64,000 nucleotides of DNA, taken from Thinopyrum elongatum (lineage: Eukaryota; Streptophyta; Magnoliopsida; Poales; Poaceae). The notes below the pieces were generated by a model that was not told the DNA's origin, made no database searches, and worked only from the letters and a program-made list of their open reading frames with translations. This document shows, one piece after another, positions 23,318-35,407 of the stretch. The stretch lies in the NCBI GenBank assembly GCA_011799875.1, contig CM022298.1, forward strand, positions 283,413,395 to 283,477,394, in the 5' to 3' direction. Within the stretch, counting starts at the first letter, position 1; each line of letters opens with the position of its first letter. A program made the translations under genes and the position numbers.

Positions 23318-25063
23318 GGCTGACACTGACCCTATGAATAGATAGGTATAGGTAGAGTATATGAGCATCACAAAGTACAGCTATTTTGGCAAAAAGTTTG
23401 ACTCAAAAACTTAATTTTAGTTTTCTGCAGAAAGCATTTCGGAGCTACCGATATGACTAACTCGGTGACACCGAAGCAACTTTGGAGTCTAAACAGGCAG
23501 TTTCGGTCAGACAAAGACGCAGTTCGGTGACTCCGAGATGCTAGGGTTTCACAGAGAAAGTAAACTCGGTCACACCGACTCGTACACTTCGGTCAGACCG
23601 AGTTGTACATATGCAATGGCCTGGGCCAAATTGGTGAGACCGAATACTTCAAATCGGTCGGTCCGAGATGAGTTCGGCGGAAACCTAACCCTAAGTTTTT
23701 GCATCAAAACTAATATAGAGGAAGTTTTGGTTGGATAGGATGATCTCAATTGTGGCTAGAAGCATGGCATTAACCTTTGTGCAAGAATCAGAGTTAAGAA
23801 ATACACAAAGGGATCGAGTCCGTACCCTAACTTGGCGGCGAACTTGCTACGGTGACAACGGCGGTGAAGAATCCCGTTGATGGCGACGGAGACTAGCAGC
23901 AGGAGGGTGCTAGCGACGACGGCAACGATCCGGAGACCAAGGGGGTGGCAGAGCTGGGCAGGCGCAGTTGGGAGTTTGAAGGAATTTCCAAATTTCAACC
24001 CGCGGATATATATACCCAGTCACTGTCGGTGTGACCGAGTGGAACGACTCGGTGCCACCAAAATGCAGAATCGCAAGCGGTTACTGCAACTCGGTGTGAC
24101 CGAACTATTCTAATCGGTTGCACCGAGATGAAAACCTAGATCAACCCAATGATTTCGGTGAGACCGAGATGGATGAATCGGTCAGACCGAAAGTCATTAA
24201 GAGGTTTTGGATGTTTAAGCCCTTGACGGATCGGTGGCTCCGAGTGCTCCTCACCCGGAGGGTCCGAATTCGACTTGATCAAACTTTGTGATGTAGCATG
24301 AATAGAGTTTGAGACGAGAAAAGCATAGATAGCTAGAGGGAGTACTTAGGCATTCTTGTCCATCCATTTGGCAAAAAGAAAAACCAATCAATCAAAACAA
24401 CAAATGGATGTCCTCAAATGGAGAAAATTATGCAACCAACATGCTCACACAATAAGATAGCAAATGAAATATGTGGCAAAGCATGCACAAACACTATAGC
24501 ATCTATCAAGCAATTGGCGATGACTAGGTCATCTATATATGAGTATATTGACATAGGAGTCAAATGAGAACATTTGATCATAGGTCATACTCATCGTTTA
24601 AGCACAAGTGGGGTTACCACTTTTACATAAAGCATTGTTGTGTTCACACCATTAGAGTTGCTTTAGCTCAATTCTTAGAGTAAAGCTCCCCCTAGATGTA
24701 ATATCCCCCCTAAGAGGGATGAACTAACCTTGGGTTTTGTCGTTGATGACTTCATGTAGATGTTGAAGATGTGGATGCTCAATGTTGATGTAGATCATTT
24801 GGAGCAATCCATTGGAGTGAGTTGCACTTTCAATACCTACATGGGTTAGTCCCACAAGGAACACACAAGGATATCCATAGACGTAGAGTGAAATACACAT
24901 ATGATGTTGTCCATGAAAGCATTAGGTTACCTTGTCCCTTGTTTTACCAACAAGAGGGTTTGTGACTCCTTGAACTAGTGCAAGATATGGAAGTTGATTG
25001 CACTTGTCCTTGCCAAAATGAATATGAGTGAAGTATGTTGGCGGAGTCACCCTCAAGAACTCT
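23318..25063 (-). other. Non-coding region replacing pol in Sirevirus element
   Basis: No protease, integrase, reverse transcriptase or RNase H motif is found in any frame. Between about 23430 and 24270 there are roughly 15 further TCGGT...ACCGA palindromes like those in the LTRs. Short frames here (23538-23738, 23756-23998, 23877-24113) are probably chance. Confidence 0.7.
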
Positions 25064-27250
25064 CTAGTTCTTCTTCTTTGGGACCCACATCAACTTGATG
25101 GGGATCCTTGGAGTTGTAGTCATACTTGATGAAGTGGAACTTGATGTAGTCTTGGGAACCCACTTGACCAAGGCCTTTGGAGCTTCTTCAAATGAATCAA
25201 TCTCCTCTTGAAGCTTGTCCTTGCCTTTTAGCTTGTGGTCTTGTGGTGGAAGATCATCTTGAGCTTGTGTTCCCTCGAAAGAAGTGGGATCATACTTCTC
25301 TTGTTGAGGAACAAACTTCGTCTTGGGGTATTGATCTTCTTCCCACTCAACTCCATTGGCATTGAACTTGCGTTCAAAACCAACACCTTGATTCTTCCGG
25401 TGCCTTCCTTGCTTGCGTACAATCTCCTCAAATTGGTTACTTCCGGCAAGGCTCTTGTAAACACCTTTCTCTATAATTCCCTTCAATAAGCTATTTTCTT
25501 GCTCAAGTGTAACTTGGCTAAGAGAATCATTAGTGGAATCAATAGAACTACTAGAAGCAACAATATTGGATTTAGCATGATTATTGTTACTACTAGAAGA
25601 AGAATCTTTCTTGTTCTTGTTGCTAGATTTTACTTGTGGCATGTAAGTAGACAAGAGTAAACGCTTTGCAATGTAAGAAGAACTTTTCTTACGAAGATCA
25701 TCATTGATTGCTTTTAAGAACCCATGCTCTTGCTCTAGATTGAGATTTTCAAAGCATAGCTTCTCATGAGTCTTTAAAAGCTCTCGATGATCCTCTAAGG
25801 TAGTTTCATGAGCAAACTTAAGAGTGTTTAATTCTTTAGTTAGACGCTCAATCTCCTTCTTATCATTGTCATTCGTTTCATCTTGATTAGCATGATTAAT
25901 AGCAATTTCATCATAGTTTTCATCACTAGAGTTGTCAACAAGTAAATCATCATCACCTAGCAAATCATCTTCATCACTATTGAAATCTACATACTCGGGG
26001 TGTGATACCTTGGTGCCTTTAGCCATGAAGCATCTTCCAATTCCTTCATTTGGTGAGTCAAATATGTCGTAGGAGTTGGATGACACAAGTGCAAGACCGG
26101 CAACACCTTCATCTTGAGTATATTCGGAGTCGGAGTGATAACTTCTCTCGGAGTGGTTGTCGGAGTCGAAACCGGATACCCATTCACCAACATGAGCTTG
26201 ATGTCTTCGTCTTGTGTAGCTCTTTGATGACTTGTCCTTCCTTTCCAAATCCTTGCTTCTGCGAGAGGGGCTTCGTTCATAACGATCATCTCTACTCCTT
26301 CTCTCTCTTGGAGGTGATTCCTCTCTTTTACTTCTCCTTTTGGGTGAGTCTTCTCTTCTTTTGTAGGGAGCCGTACATTCACTAGAGTAATGTCCGGGTC
26401 TTCCACAATTATAGCAATTGCGATCACGACTAGAAGATCTTTTATCATTGTAGGACCTTGACTTAGAACTTCTCTCTTTGCTTCTACTCTTGTAGAACTT
26501 GTTGAAGTTCTTCACCATTAGGCTCAATACTTCATTGAAGGCTTGTTTCTCACTTGATGTTGTGGGAGCATCACATGAAGCTTTGTAAGCACCACTAGAC
26601 TTGTTGTGAAGCTCTTCCTTATCCTTAAGTGACATCTCATGAGCAACAATTCTACCAATGACTTCCGTTGGCTTGAGATCTTTGTAATTGGGCATCATTT
26701 GGATCAAAGTGCACACGGTATCATATTTTCCATCCAAGGCTCTTAGGATCTTCTTGATGATGAATCTGTCGGTCATCTCTTCACTTCCTAAGCCGGCAAT
26801 CTCATTTGTGATGAGAGCAAGCCTAGAATACATTTCAGTGACTCCTTCACCATCCTTCATTTTGAACTTGTCAAGTTGACTTTGAAGCACATCCAATTTG
26901 GATTCCTTGATGGACTCGGTACCTTCATGCATATCAACCAAAGTATCCCAAATTTCCTTTGCATTCTCAAGGTGGCTGATTTTATTGAATTCTTCGGGGC
27001 ACAATCCGTTGAACAGGATATCGCAAGCTTGAGCGTTGTATTGCAACATCTTCAATTCTTCCGTGGTTGCTTCACTATTTGGTTCTCTTCCATCTTCGAA
27101 GAATTCACCTTGCAAACCAATACAGACAATAGCCCAAACGGCGGGGTTATGCCCAAGAATATGCATTTTCATCTTATGCTTCCAACTAGCAAAACTAGTA
27201 CCATCAAAGTAAGGACCTCTACGGTGGTAATTTCCCTCGCTAGACGCCAT
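25064..27250 (-). CDS. Sirevirus gag polyprotein, intact (728 aa)
   Basis: This is an uninterrupted gag. The N-terminus (residues ~10-50, PYFDGTSFASWKHKM) and the following ~200 residues match the Copia gag domain (UBN2/DUF4219 type). A CCHC zinc knuckle CYNCGRPGHYSSEC lies at residues ~279-292, flanked by Arg/Ser-rich sequence. An acidic segment (around 410-460) and a coiled-coil region (about 460-530) follow, and the C-terminus is Ser/Lys-rich. Gag forms the particle and binds the RNA. The start follows the primer-binding site by about 70 bp. No pol follows, so the protein ends with its own stop at 25064. An intact gag in a pol-less element could still package RNA if pol is supplied in trans. 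Confidence 0.88.
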   Translation of the reverse strand: MASSEGNYHRRGPYFDGTSFASWKHKMKMHILGHNPAVWAIVCIGLQGEFFEDGREPNSEATTEELKMLQYNAQACDILFNGLCPEEFNKISHLENAKEIWDTLVDMHEGTESIKESKLDVLQSQLDKFKMKDGEGVTEMYSRLALITNEIAGLGSEEMTDRFIIKKILRALDGKYDTVCTLIQMMPNYKDLKPTEVIGRIVAHEMSLKDKEELHNKSSGAYKASCDAPTTSSEKQAFNEVLSLMVKNFNKFYKSRSKERSSKSRSYNDKRSSSRDRNCYNCGRPGHYSSECTAPYKRREDSPKRRSKREESPPRERRSRDDRYERSPSRRSKDLERKDKSSKSYTRRRHQAHVGEWVSGFDSDNHSERSYHSDSEYTQDEGVAGLALVSSNSYDIFDSPNEGIGRCFMAKGTKVSHPEYVDFNSDEDDLLGDDDLLVDNSSDENYDEIAINHANQDETNDNDKKEIERLTKELNTLKFAHETTLEDHRELLKTHEKLCFENLNLEQEHGFLKAINDDLRKKSSSYIAKRLLLSTYMPQVKSSNKNKKDSSSSSNNNHAKSNIVASSSSIDSTNDSLSQVTLEQENSLLKGIIEKGVYKSLAGSNQFEEIVRKQGRHRKNQGVGFERKFNANGVEWEEDQYPKTKFVPQQEKYDPTSFEGTQAQDDLPPQDHKLKGKDKLQEEIDSFEEAPKALVKWVPKTTSSSTSSSMTTTPRIPIKLMWVPKKKN

Positions 27251-27320
27251 ACTCTCCTAGGTTGTGAAACTAAGGCTATGATAACCAAAGCTATGGAAAT
27301 CAAGGCAATTGGAGACCAAA

Positions 27321-27332
27321 GCTCTGATACCA
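27321..27332 (-). other. Primer-binding site of Sirevirus element
   Basis: The minus strand reads TGGTATCAGAGC two bases from the 5' LTR, complementary to the 3' end of initiator tRNA-Met. Confidence 0.85.
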
Positions 27333-27334
27333 CT

Positions 27335-28992
27335 TGTAGGATCGAAAGTAGGTCTAGAGGGGGGTGATTAGACTACTTCACCAAATAAAAATCTAGCCTT
27401 TTCCCAATTTTAAGTCTTGGCAGATTTTAGCAACTTAGCACAAGTCAAGCAATCAACCTACACATGCAATTCTAAGTGTGTAGTAGTGGAAAGTAAAACA
27501 TTGTATATGAAGGTAAAGGGAAGGGTTTGGAGAAGGCAAACGCAATGTAGACACGAAGATTTTTGGCGTGGTTCCGATCGGTGGTGCTATCGTACATCCA
27601 CGCTGATGGAGACTTCAACCCACCAAGGGTAACGGTTGCACGAGTCCACGGAGGGCTCCACCCACGAAGGGTCCACAAAGAAGCAACCTTGTCAATTCCA
27701 CCATGGCCATCGCCCACGAAGGACTTGCCTCACTCGGGTAGATCTTCACAAAGTAGGCGATCTCCTTGCCCTTACAAACTCCTTGGTTCAACTCCACAAT
27801 CTTGTCGGAGGCTCCCAAGTGACACCTAACCAATCTAGGAGACACCACTCTCCAAAAGGTAATAGATGGTGTGTTGATGATGAACTCCTTGCTCTTGTGC
27901 TTCAAATGATAGTCTCCCCAACACTCAACTCTCCCTCACATATTTGGATATGGTGGAAAGATGATTTGAGTGGAAAGCAACTTGGGGAAGGCTAGACATC
28001 AAGATTCTTGTGGTTGGATTGGAATGTCTTGGTCTCAACACATGAGTAGGTGGTTCTCTCTCAGAAAATGAGTAGTGGAAGTGTAGGCACGTTCTGATAG
28101 CTCTCTCTTGAATAGAGAAGGGGGTGGAGGGGTATAAATAGCCTCCATGCAAAATCCAACCGTTACACACATTTGACTCAACTCGGTCAGACCGAATGGA
28201 AGAACTCGATGAGACCGATTCAATTCAAAATGTGAACGTTAGGATTCTCGGTGGGACCGATATGATCAACTCGGTGAGACCGATGTGCTAGGGTTAGGGC
28301 AAAACCTCATCTCGATGTGACCGATTGCATGAACTCAGTGAGACCGATTTCAGCAATGAGCAAATAGAGAGTTGGTTAGGCAAACTCGGTGGGACCGATC
28401 GCTCATTTCGGTGAGACCGAAACATTACGAAAGGGAAACAGAGAGTTTGCATTGCGAACTCGGTGGGACTGATCACTCATTTCGGTGAGACCGAAATGTT
28501 ACGAAGGGAAACAGAGAGTTTGCAATCCCATCTCGGTGAGACCGAAATCCCTATCGGTAAGACCGAACTGATTAGGGTTTCTAGCAGTGGCTATGTCAAA
28601 GGAACTCGGTGGCGCCGGATAGATCAAATCGGTGGGGCCGAGTTTGATTTTGTGTGTAGGACATATTTGGATTTGAGAAAGTGGTTGAGGGCTTTGGAGC
28701 ATATCACTAAGAACTTTCAGCAAGTAGACCATTAAGCAACACCTCTTCCCCTTTTAATAGTATTGGCTTTTCCTATGGACTCAATGTGATCTTGGATCAC
28801 TAAAATAGAAATGTAGAGTCTTGAGCTTTTGCTAATATTTGTCCTTAGCGTTTTGAGGGGTCCACATCTCTAGTCCATGTGCCATGCCAATTATTGAACT
28901 TTCTGAAATATTTAAGTTGAAAGGATATTATTTCAATGAGCTATATGTTGTTATGAATTTCCAAAACCACCCGGGGATTAGTTGCACTTTCA
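27335..28992 (-). repeat. 5' LTR of Sirevirus element
   Basis: This is 1,658 bp, the partner of 20021-21678, with scattered substitutions. It holds the same array of palindromes at about 28180-28650. The GTCTC target-site duplication follows at 28993. Confidence 0.93.
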
Positions 28993-29623
28993 GTCTCCAA
29001 CGTATCTATAATTTTTGATTGTTCCATGCTATTATATTATCTGTTTTGGATGTTTTATATGCATTATTATGCTATTTTATATTATTTTTGGGACTAACCT
29101 ATTAACCTAGAGCCCAGTGCCAGTTCCTGTTTTTTCCTTGTTTTTGAGTTTCGCAGAAAAGGAATACCAAACGGAATAAAACCTTCGCGATGATTTTTCT
29201 TGGACCAGAAGACAACCAGGAGACTTGGAGATGAAGTCGGAGGAGCCACGAGGCGGCCACAAGGACGGAGGGCGCGCCCAGGGGGGTAGTGCGCGCCCCC
29301 ACCCTTGTGGGCCCCCCATGCATCTCCTGACCTAATTCTTTCACATATATATTCCCAAATATCCCCAAACCACCAGAGGCATCCACGAAAACACTTTTCC
29401 ACCGCCGCAACCTTCTGTACCCATGAGATCCCATCTAGGGACCTTTTCCAGCAACCTGCCGGAGAAGGATTCGATCACGTAGGGCCTCTACATCAACCCT
29501 ATTGCCTTTCCGATGAAGCGTGAGTAGTTTACCACAGACCTACGGGTCCATAGCTAGTAGCTAGATGGCTTCTTCTCTCTCTTTGATTCTCAATACCATG
29601 TTCTCCTTGATGTTCTTGGAGAT
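28993..29623 (+). repeat. Solo LTR, middle segment
   Basis: It continues from TGATACGTCTC at 20010-20020. It is A/T-rich and then contains the GC hairpin 29270-29298 (arms GGGCGCGC and GCGCGCCC). It ends with GAGAT, the target-site duplication of the Tat element. Confidence 0.85.
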
Positions 29624-30428
29624 TGTCGGTGTACTAAGTATTGGGCCATTAATACCCCATACTTGTGCACGGGCAGTTGTAGCCATACTCGCGGCCAGGC
29701 TTGTCGGGGAACAGTTGGAGGTTAATTCAAGTTATCAAAGAAACACCCAAGTCAAGGATCTGAGGATCAACAGATAAGAAGAGCTGAAGATCGAAAGCCA
29801 GCCTCCCCGGCAAGATCTTGCCGGGGTGGCCTGCGAAGCTCGGCAAGATTTTGCGCCCGGCAAGATTCTGCCACCGTGCCACCACTTCGGCACAGCGACC
29901 AGCCTGACATTCTGGGTCCTTCTCTGGATGCGTGGCAAGGCGCCAGTGGAGGAGAGCTTAAGCGGTGCTGATGGGATGACCCCTTTTTCCATCCCCAAGA
30001 AAATGAGGACACCTAAACGGACACCTCACGGTGCATTAAATGCATTCGTCCTAAACCGTCAGTGGTTTTGTATGATGACCCTGTAGCTACTTTACACCTC
30101 AATGTATGTACATTTTGCCACTGTGGTGACCCCTTTGAACGTATAAAAGTAGGCCCAAGGCAACTGCTACAGGGGGGAGGATCTTCTGCCCCATCCTGCA
30201 TCCGTAGCTGCTCTTTGAACGTACTGTTCATCGCAAACGCTCCTGGAGCCTGGGCTCAAGAACACTCTTAATAAAACAAGGCGGGAGTAGGGTTTTAGGC
30301 TGATTAGCGGCCCGAACCTAGGTAAAATCACCCAGCGTTGATCGTTGGTTCTGCTCTTTGCACATACCTCTCTCCCTGTCGAATCGTAAAGGGGTCCTTT
30401 GGGATCCCATAGGTGTCACACGCCGACA
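29624..30428 (+). repeat. 5' LTR of Tat element
   Basis: This 805-bp LTR contains a CCGGCAAG-rich segment at about 29800-29880, including the palindrome CCGGCAAGATCTTGCCGG. That segment is 17 bp shorter in the 3' LTR. Confidence 0.93.
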
Positions 30429-30450
30429 TCCTTGGCACGCCAGGTAGGGG
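30429..30450 (+). other. Primer-binding region of Tat element
   Basis: TTGGCACGCCAGGTAGGGG follows the LTR by three bases. This sequence form is common just inside the 5' LTR of grass Tat/RIRE2-type elements. The exact tRNA was not matched. Confidence 0.55.
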
Positions 30451-30514
30451 GAAGAAGGTTGTGCGAACCTGATCCAGTGATCGGTGCCTTAGTTTCTTCA
30501 TCACCTTCATCATT

Positions 30515-33500
30515 ATGCCACCCAAGAAGAAGAGTGCCGCAATGGCACTACCATCTACATCCGTTTTGCCTGTGCCCTCACGTACGGGTGATGGCGTGGA
30601 TGCAGAAGGAAGAGGTTTAGAGCCTCCATGGCGTTCCGGTGATCCAAGCCAGGTGAGCGGTGTCGTTCGCAGTGGCAACGGCAACCCACACGCCGCTGGA
30701 TCCAGAGATGGGGCTGTGCTGCCCACGGGCGGCACAATGAACTCCAGAGATCGGAGGACGTCTTCTAGGACTCCCGCGCCGGCGCAAGCGTCACGGCCTT
30801 CCCAGGTCGTGTGCGATGAGCAGCGCCATGGCGCTGGTGGTTCAGGGCGTCCCCATGAAAAGACTTCTGCGCATCGATCCCAAGGTGCGTAGGCCCAGCA
30901 TGCACGGCAAACTGCCGGTGGAAGTGGCGCGCGGTCGCGTGATCGTGACGGTGCTCCTTCTAACATTGTTAGGAGTCAGAGCACCTCACGTACCTCGCAC
31001 CTGTCGCCCCCGCCTACGCCAGCGGAAGCTTTGGCACATGCGCAGCTGCTCCTTGATTAATAGCAATTTCAGAAAGCTACAGAGGCCATGTGTATTGACG
31101 GAGGCGCCTCGTTGCATTCTTCCCATCGTCGATTTAAACAGTGGGTGCGAGAGGTTAATGCAACGGAGCCATCGTTCAATGCACGTATACCCCTGAAGTG
31201 GTCCAACACGCCTATCATTTTTGACGCCGAGGATCACCCTGATCGCACAACCGCGGTCGGGTGCTTGCCATTGTTGGTCTCACCGACAATCCGGAACCTC
31301 AAGGTGATGAAAATGCTAGTTGACGGTGGGGCTGGACTGAACCTAATCTCGCCGGACATGCTCAAGAGGTTCGAAATTCCTGATGAAGATCTCGAGGAAA
31401 CAGGCACGTTTCAAGGGGTCAATCCAGGAAGGACCCAGCCAAAGGGCAAGATTACGCCACCGGTGACATTTGGTAGCGAGCTCAACTACAGGACAGAGAA
31501 GGTAGTGTTTGATGTCGCCAAGATCCCTATGTTGTACAATGGGATCCTTGGCCGCCCAGCGCTGGCTAAGTTCATGGTGGCATCACACTATGCGTATAAT
31601 GTGATGAAGATGCCCAGGCCGTTGAGTGTCATCACTATCCACTCCGACAAAAAGGATGCGCTCATCTGTGCCGACCAACTCTACCGGGAAGCAGTTGCAG
31701 CACCTGCTGTCAAGGCATCTGCTCCTGCCGCTGGAACTCCCGGGGGGAAGAATAAGACCGGCAAGAATCTTGGCGCAAATTCTGGCAAGCGCACCTCCTC
31801 GGAGTGCTGCGCTTCCGTTGAGGACACACCAGAGGGTTCCACCGGCAAGAACAAGAAACCCAAGGCTACTCCGCCAGAGATCAAGAAGGTGCCTGTCAGG
31901 GAGGACGGAACAGGAGGAACTTTCACCATAAGTTCCACCCTAGATGACAAATAGGAAAGCGCGCTCATTGCCTTCCTGCGGGCGAATGTCGACGTGTTTG
32001 CATGGCAACCGTCTGACATCCCCGGTGTTCCCAGGGAGGTAATTGAGCACCACCTTGCTGTCTATCCTCACGCGCGGCCCGTCAAATAGAGGGTTAGGAA
32101 GCAAGCCTTGGAGCGGCAAGAATTCATTGCCGAAGAAATCAGGAAGCTAGAAGCGGCAGGATTGGTCAGAGGAGTGCTTCACCCAACGTGGTTGGCCAAT
32201 CCGGTTGTAGTGCGCAAGGCGAATGGGAAATGGAGGCTGTGTATTGATTATACAGACATCAATAAAGCCTGTCCAAAAGATCCCTTTCCCTTGCCGCGCA
32301 TCGACCAGATTGTGGACTCCACTGCTGGTTGTGACCTACTGTCGTTCCTTAATGCCTATTCAGGGTACCATCAGATCTTCATGGCAAAAGAAGATGAAGA
32401 AAAGACCGCATTTATCACCCCATGTGGTACGTATTGTTTTATACGAATGCCTTTTGGGTTGAAAAGTGTTGGTTCTACATTTGCGAGAGCGGTCCAAATT
32501 GGTTTTGAACCTCAGCTCCATAGAAATATGGAAGCATACATGGATGACATAGTGGTCAAAACCAAGGACAAAGCGACGCTCATACAAGATCTAGAAGAAA
32601 CATTTGCAAATCTGTGCAAGATCAATTTAAAGCTCAATCTTGGGAAGTGCGTGTTTGGTGTTCCTTCCGGCAAGCTTCTCGGGTTCTTTGTATCTCAGCG
32701 AGGGATCGAAGCGAACCCCGACAAGATCAAAGCTATTGAGCAGATTGAAGCGCCAAGATGCGTCAAGGATGTACGTCGTCTTGCCGGCTGTGTTGCTGCC
32801 CTAAGCAGGTTTATCTCCAAATCTGCTAAGCGCGCCCTGCCCTTTTTCAAAATTTTGAAGAAGGCAGGTCCAATGAAATGGACTCCGGAAGCGGAGGCTG
32901 CGCTGCAAGATTTGAAGACATACCTTTCTTCTCCGCCGACACTAGTCGCGCCTAGGCCACGAGAGCCGTTGCTGCTGTACCTAGCAGTGACAAATCAAGT
33001 GGTTAGTGCTATGTTAGTGGCATAGAGAGAAGCTGATGAGGAGGCAACACCAGCGGCAGGACCTCCAAGTGACGCGGCAGGATCTTCCGCGGCAAGGATT
33101 GGTCCCGGCAAGACAGGATCTGCGTAGTTAGAAGAACCAGTGCAAAAGAAAAAGATGGTGCAGCGCCTAGTTTATTTTGTTAGCTCCCTTTTGCAAGGAG
33201 CTAGGTCAAGATACTCTGGTGTGCAGAAGTTGCTCTTTGGCCTCCTTATGGCCTCGAGGAAGCTGCGCCATTATTTTCAAGCAGATGAAATTACCGTCGT
33301 CACTCGCTTTCTGTTGCAACGGATTTTGCGAAATCCAGAGGCAACCGGCAGGATCGTGGAGTGGGCGTTGGAATTGTCAAGCTTTGGTCTCAAGTTTGAA
33401 AGTACTTCGACAATTCAGAGCAGGGCCTTGGCAGAGTTCATTGCGGAATGGACCCCAACGCCAGACGAAGAGGTTCAAGAAACGACTCTCCCCGGCAAGG

Positions 33501-35407
33501 AAATTGATCAAGAATGGGTTATGTACATTGACGGGGCTGTCTTGCTACAAGGCGCCGGTGCTGGCGTGCTTCTTGTCGCACCCACCAGAGAGCACCTCAA
33601 GTATGTAATCCAGATGCATTTCCCCCGGGAGAGTTCGACAAACAACACTGCGGAGTACGAGGGGCTGCTTGCCGGTCTCAGGATCGCGGCAGACCTTGGT
33701 ATCAAGAAGCTCGTCATCAGAGATGATTCGCAGCTTGTTGTCAGGCAAGTTAACAAGAATTATCAGAGTCCATTGATGCAAGCCTACATGGATGAAGTGA
33801 GAAAAATGGAAGAGCGCTTTGATGGTCTGTAAATGAAGCACATTCCTCGTGCCGAAAATAGTATTGCTGAAAACCTGTCAAAGCGCGCTGCGCGCAAGTT
33901 GCCTGTGGAACCAGGAACTTTTGTGCTCCATTTGACTCAACCATCTGTGGCACCATCAATGAGGCAAGAAAAGAGAAGAAGATTGAATTCTGGAGAGTAC
34001 TTTCTGGCAGAGCTCCCTGGAGCCGCCGCCAAGGAACTTGCCGGGATCAGTGACAAACCTGCCAGGGAACGACAGGCTCCGGCGGAACCTCACGCTTTCG
34101 CTGTCGAGACAAATGTTCCCCCGGTGGAAGAGATGCCTTTAGTCCTAGCTGTTGAGCCCCAGGCTCCAGCATGGGCACAGCACATTGTCCATTTCCTTCA
34201 GACAGGAGAACTCCCTGAGGAGCAGAAAGAAGCAGAAAAAGTAGCCCGTCAGTCTACTATGTACCGGCTCGTCGATGACGTCCTGTACAGAAAGAGACCA
34301 GACGGTGTGAAATTGAAGTGCATTCCTCGGGAGGATGGACTAGAGCTGTTGGCAGAGATACAAGGAGGCATATGTGGCTCTCACATAGGATCAAGAGCAC
34401 TTGTCGGGAAAGCATTCTGGCAAGGTTTCTTTTGGCCCACCGCTCTCCAGGATGCAACTGCACTAGTAACCAAGTGTGAAGCATGCCAGTTTCATTCGAA
34501 GAAATCACATCAGCCAGCTCAAGCTCTTCAGACGATCCCTCTCTCCTGGCCATTTTCGGTCTAGGGGCTCGACATACTGGGCCCCTTCCCCCTTGCTACC
34601 GGAGGCTTTGAGTACTTGTACGTTGTGATCGACAAGTTCACAAAGTGGCCGGAGGTGGAAGCTGTGAGAAAGGTGACAGCACAATCAGCCGTCAAGTTCT
34701 TTAAAGGAATAGTTTGCCGTTTTGGTGTGCCCAACAGGATCATCACCGACAACGGCACGCAATTCACAAGTCGCACCTTCATGCAGTACGTCCAAGACCT
34801 TGGCGGCAAAATTTGTTTTGCCTCTGTTGCTCACCCGAGAAGCAACGGCCAAGCAGAGAGGGCTAATGCTGAAGTGCTGCGCGGTCTCAGGACCAGAACC
34901 TTTGACAAGCTGAGAAAATGTGGAAGACGCTGGATTGATGAGTTGCCGGCGGTTCTTTGGTCAATCAGAACGACACCAACTCGAGCCACCGGCCAGACGC
35001 CCTTCGCTCTGGTCTACGGAGTGGAAGCAGTTCTCCCCACGGAACTCATATAGGGATCACCTCGAGTACTCGCTTATGATGAGCTTGAGCAAGAGCAACT
35101 GCGGCAAGATGACGCTATGCTCCTTGAGGAGAATCGTCTTCAGGCTGCTGTGCGAGCTGCACGCTACCAGCAAGCTTTGCGCCACTACCATAGCCGCAAA
35201 GTTCATGCCCGAAGTCTTGAGGATGGCGACCTTGTTCTTTGACGGATTCAGTCCGCCAAGAATTCAAACAAGTTGACGCCGAAGTGGGAAGGCCCTTATC
35301 GGGTAGTACGAGTCACCAGGCCCGGCGCTGTCCGCCTGGAGACCGAAGATGGCGTTCCAGTGAGCAACTCCTGGAATATCGAGCATCTTCGCAAGTTCTA
35401 CCCATAA
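30515..35407 (+). pseudogene. Tat gag-pol polyprotein, one frame with about ten stop codons
   Basis: A single frame runs from MPPKKK at 30515 to the TAA at 35405-35407 with no frameshift. Stops interrupt it at 30890, 31061-31066 (two), 31952, 32087, 33023, near 33125, 33830, 34562, 35051 and near 35240. Gag is only an N-terminal piece joined directly to protease (VDGGAG near 31322). The RT (32108-32750) has YMDD at 32537-32548, but the catalytic Asp of the FLDAYSGYHQ motif is Asn (codon 32351-32353). A second RNase H lies around 33525-33760 (YIDGA, NNTAEYEGL, DDSQLV). The integrase has an HHCC finger near 34350-34490, then VIDKFTKWPEVEAV, ITDNGTQFTS and NGQAERANAE, and ends KWEGPYRVVRV...HLRKFYP. 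Confidence 0.9.

Larger units (their letters stand above)
20021..28992 (-). mobile_element. Sirevirus-lineage Copia retrotransposon lacking pol
   Basis: The element is 8,972 bp with two LTRs of 1,658 bp each (20021-21678 and 27335-28992) and the target-site duplication GTCTC (20016-20020, 28993-28997). On the minus strand the order is 5' LTR, tRNA-Met-type primer site, an intact gag, a non-coding region rich in palindromes, a second ORF, polypurine tract and 3' LTR. Protease, integrase and reverse transcriptase are absent. The CCHC gag, the LTR termini and the repeated palindromes point to the Sirevirus (Maximus-like) lineage. Equal LTR length suggests a relatively young insertion, though substitutions are visible. 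Confidence 0.9.
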
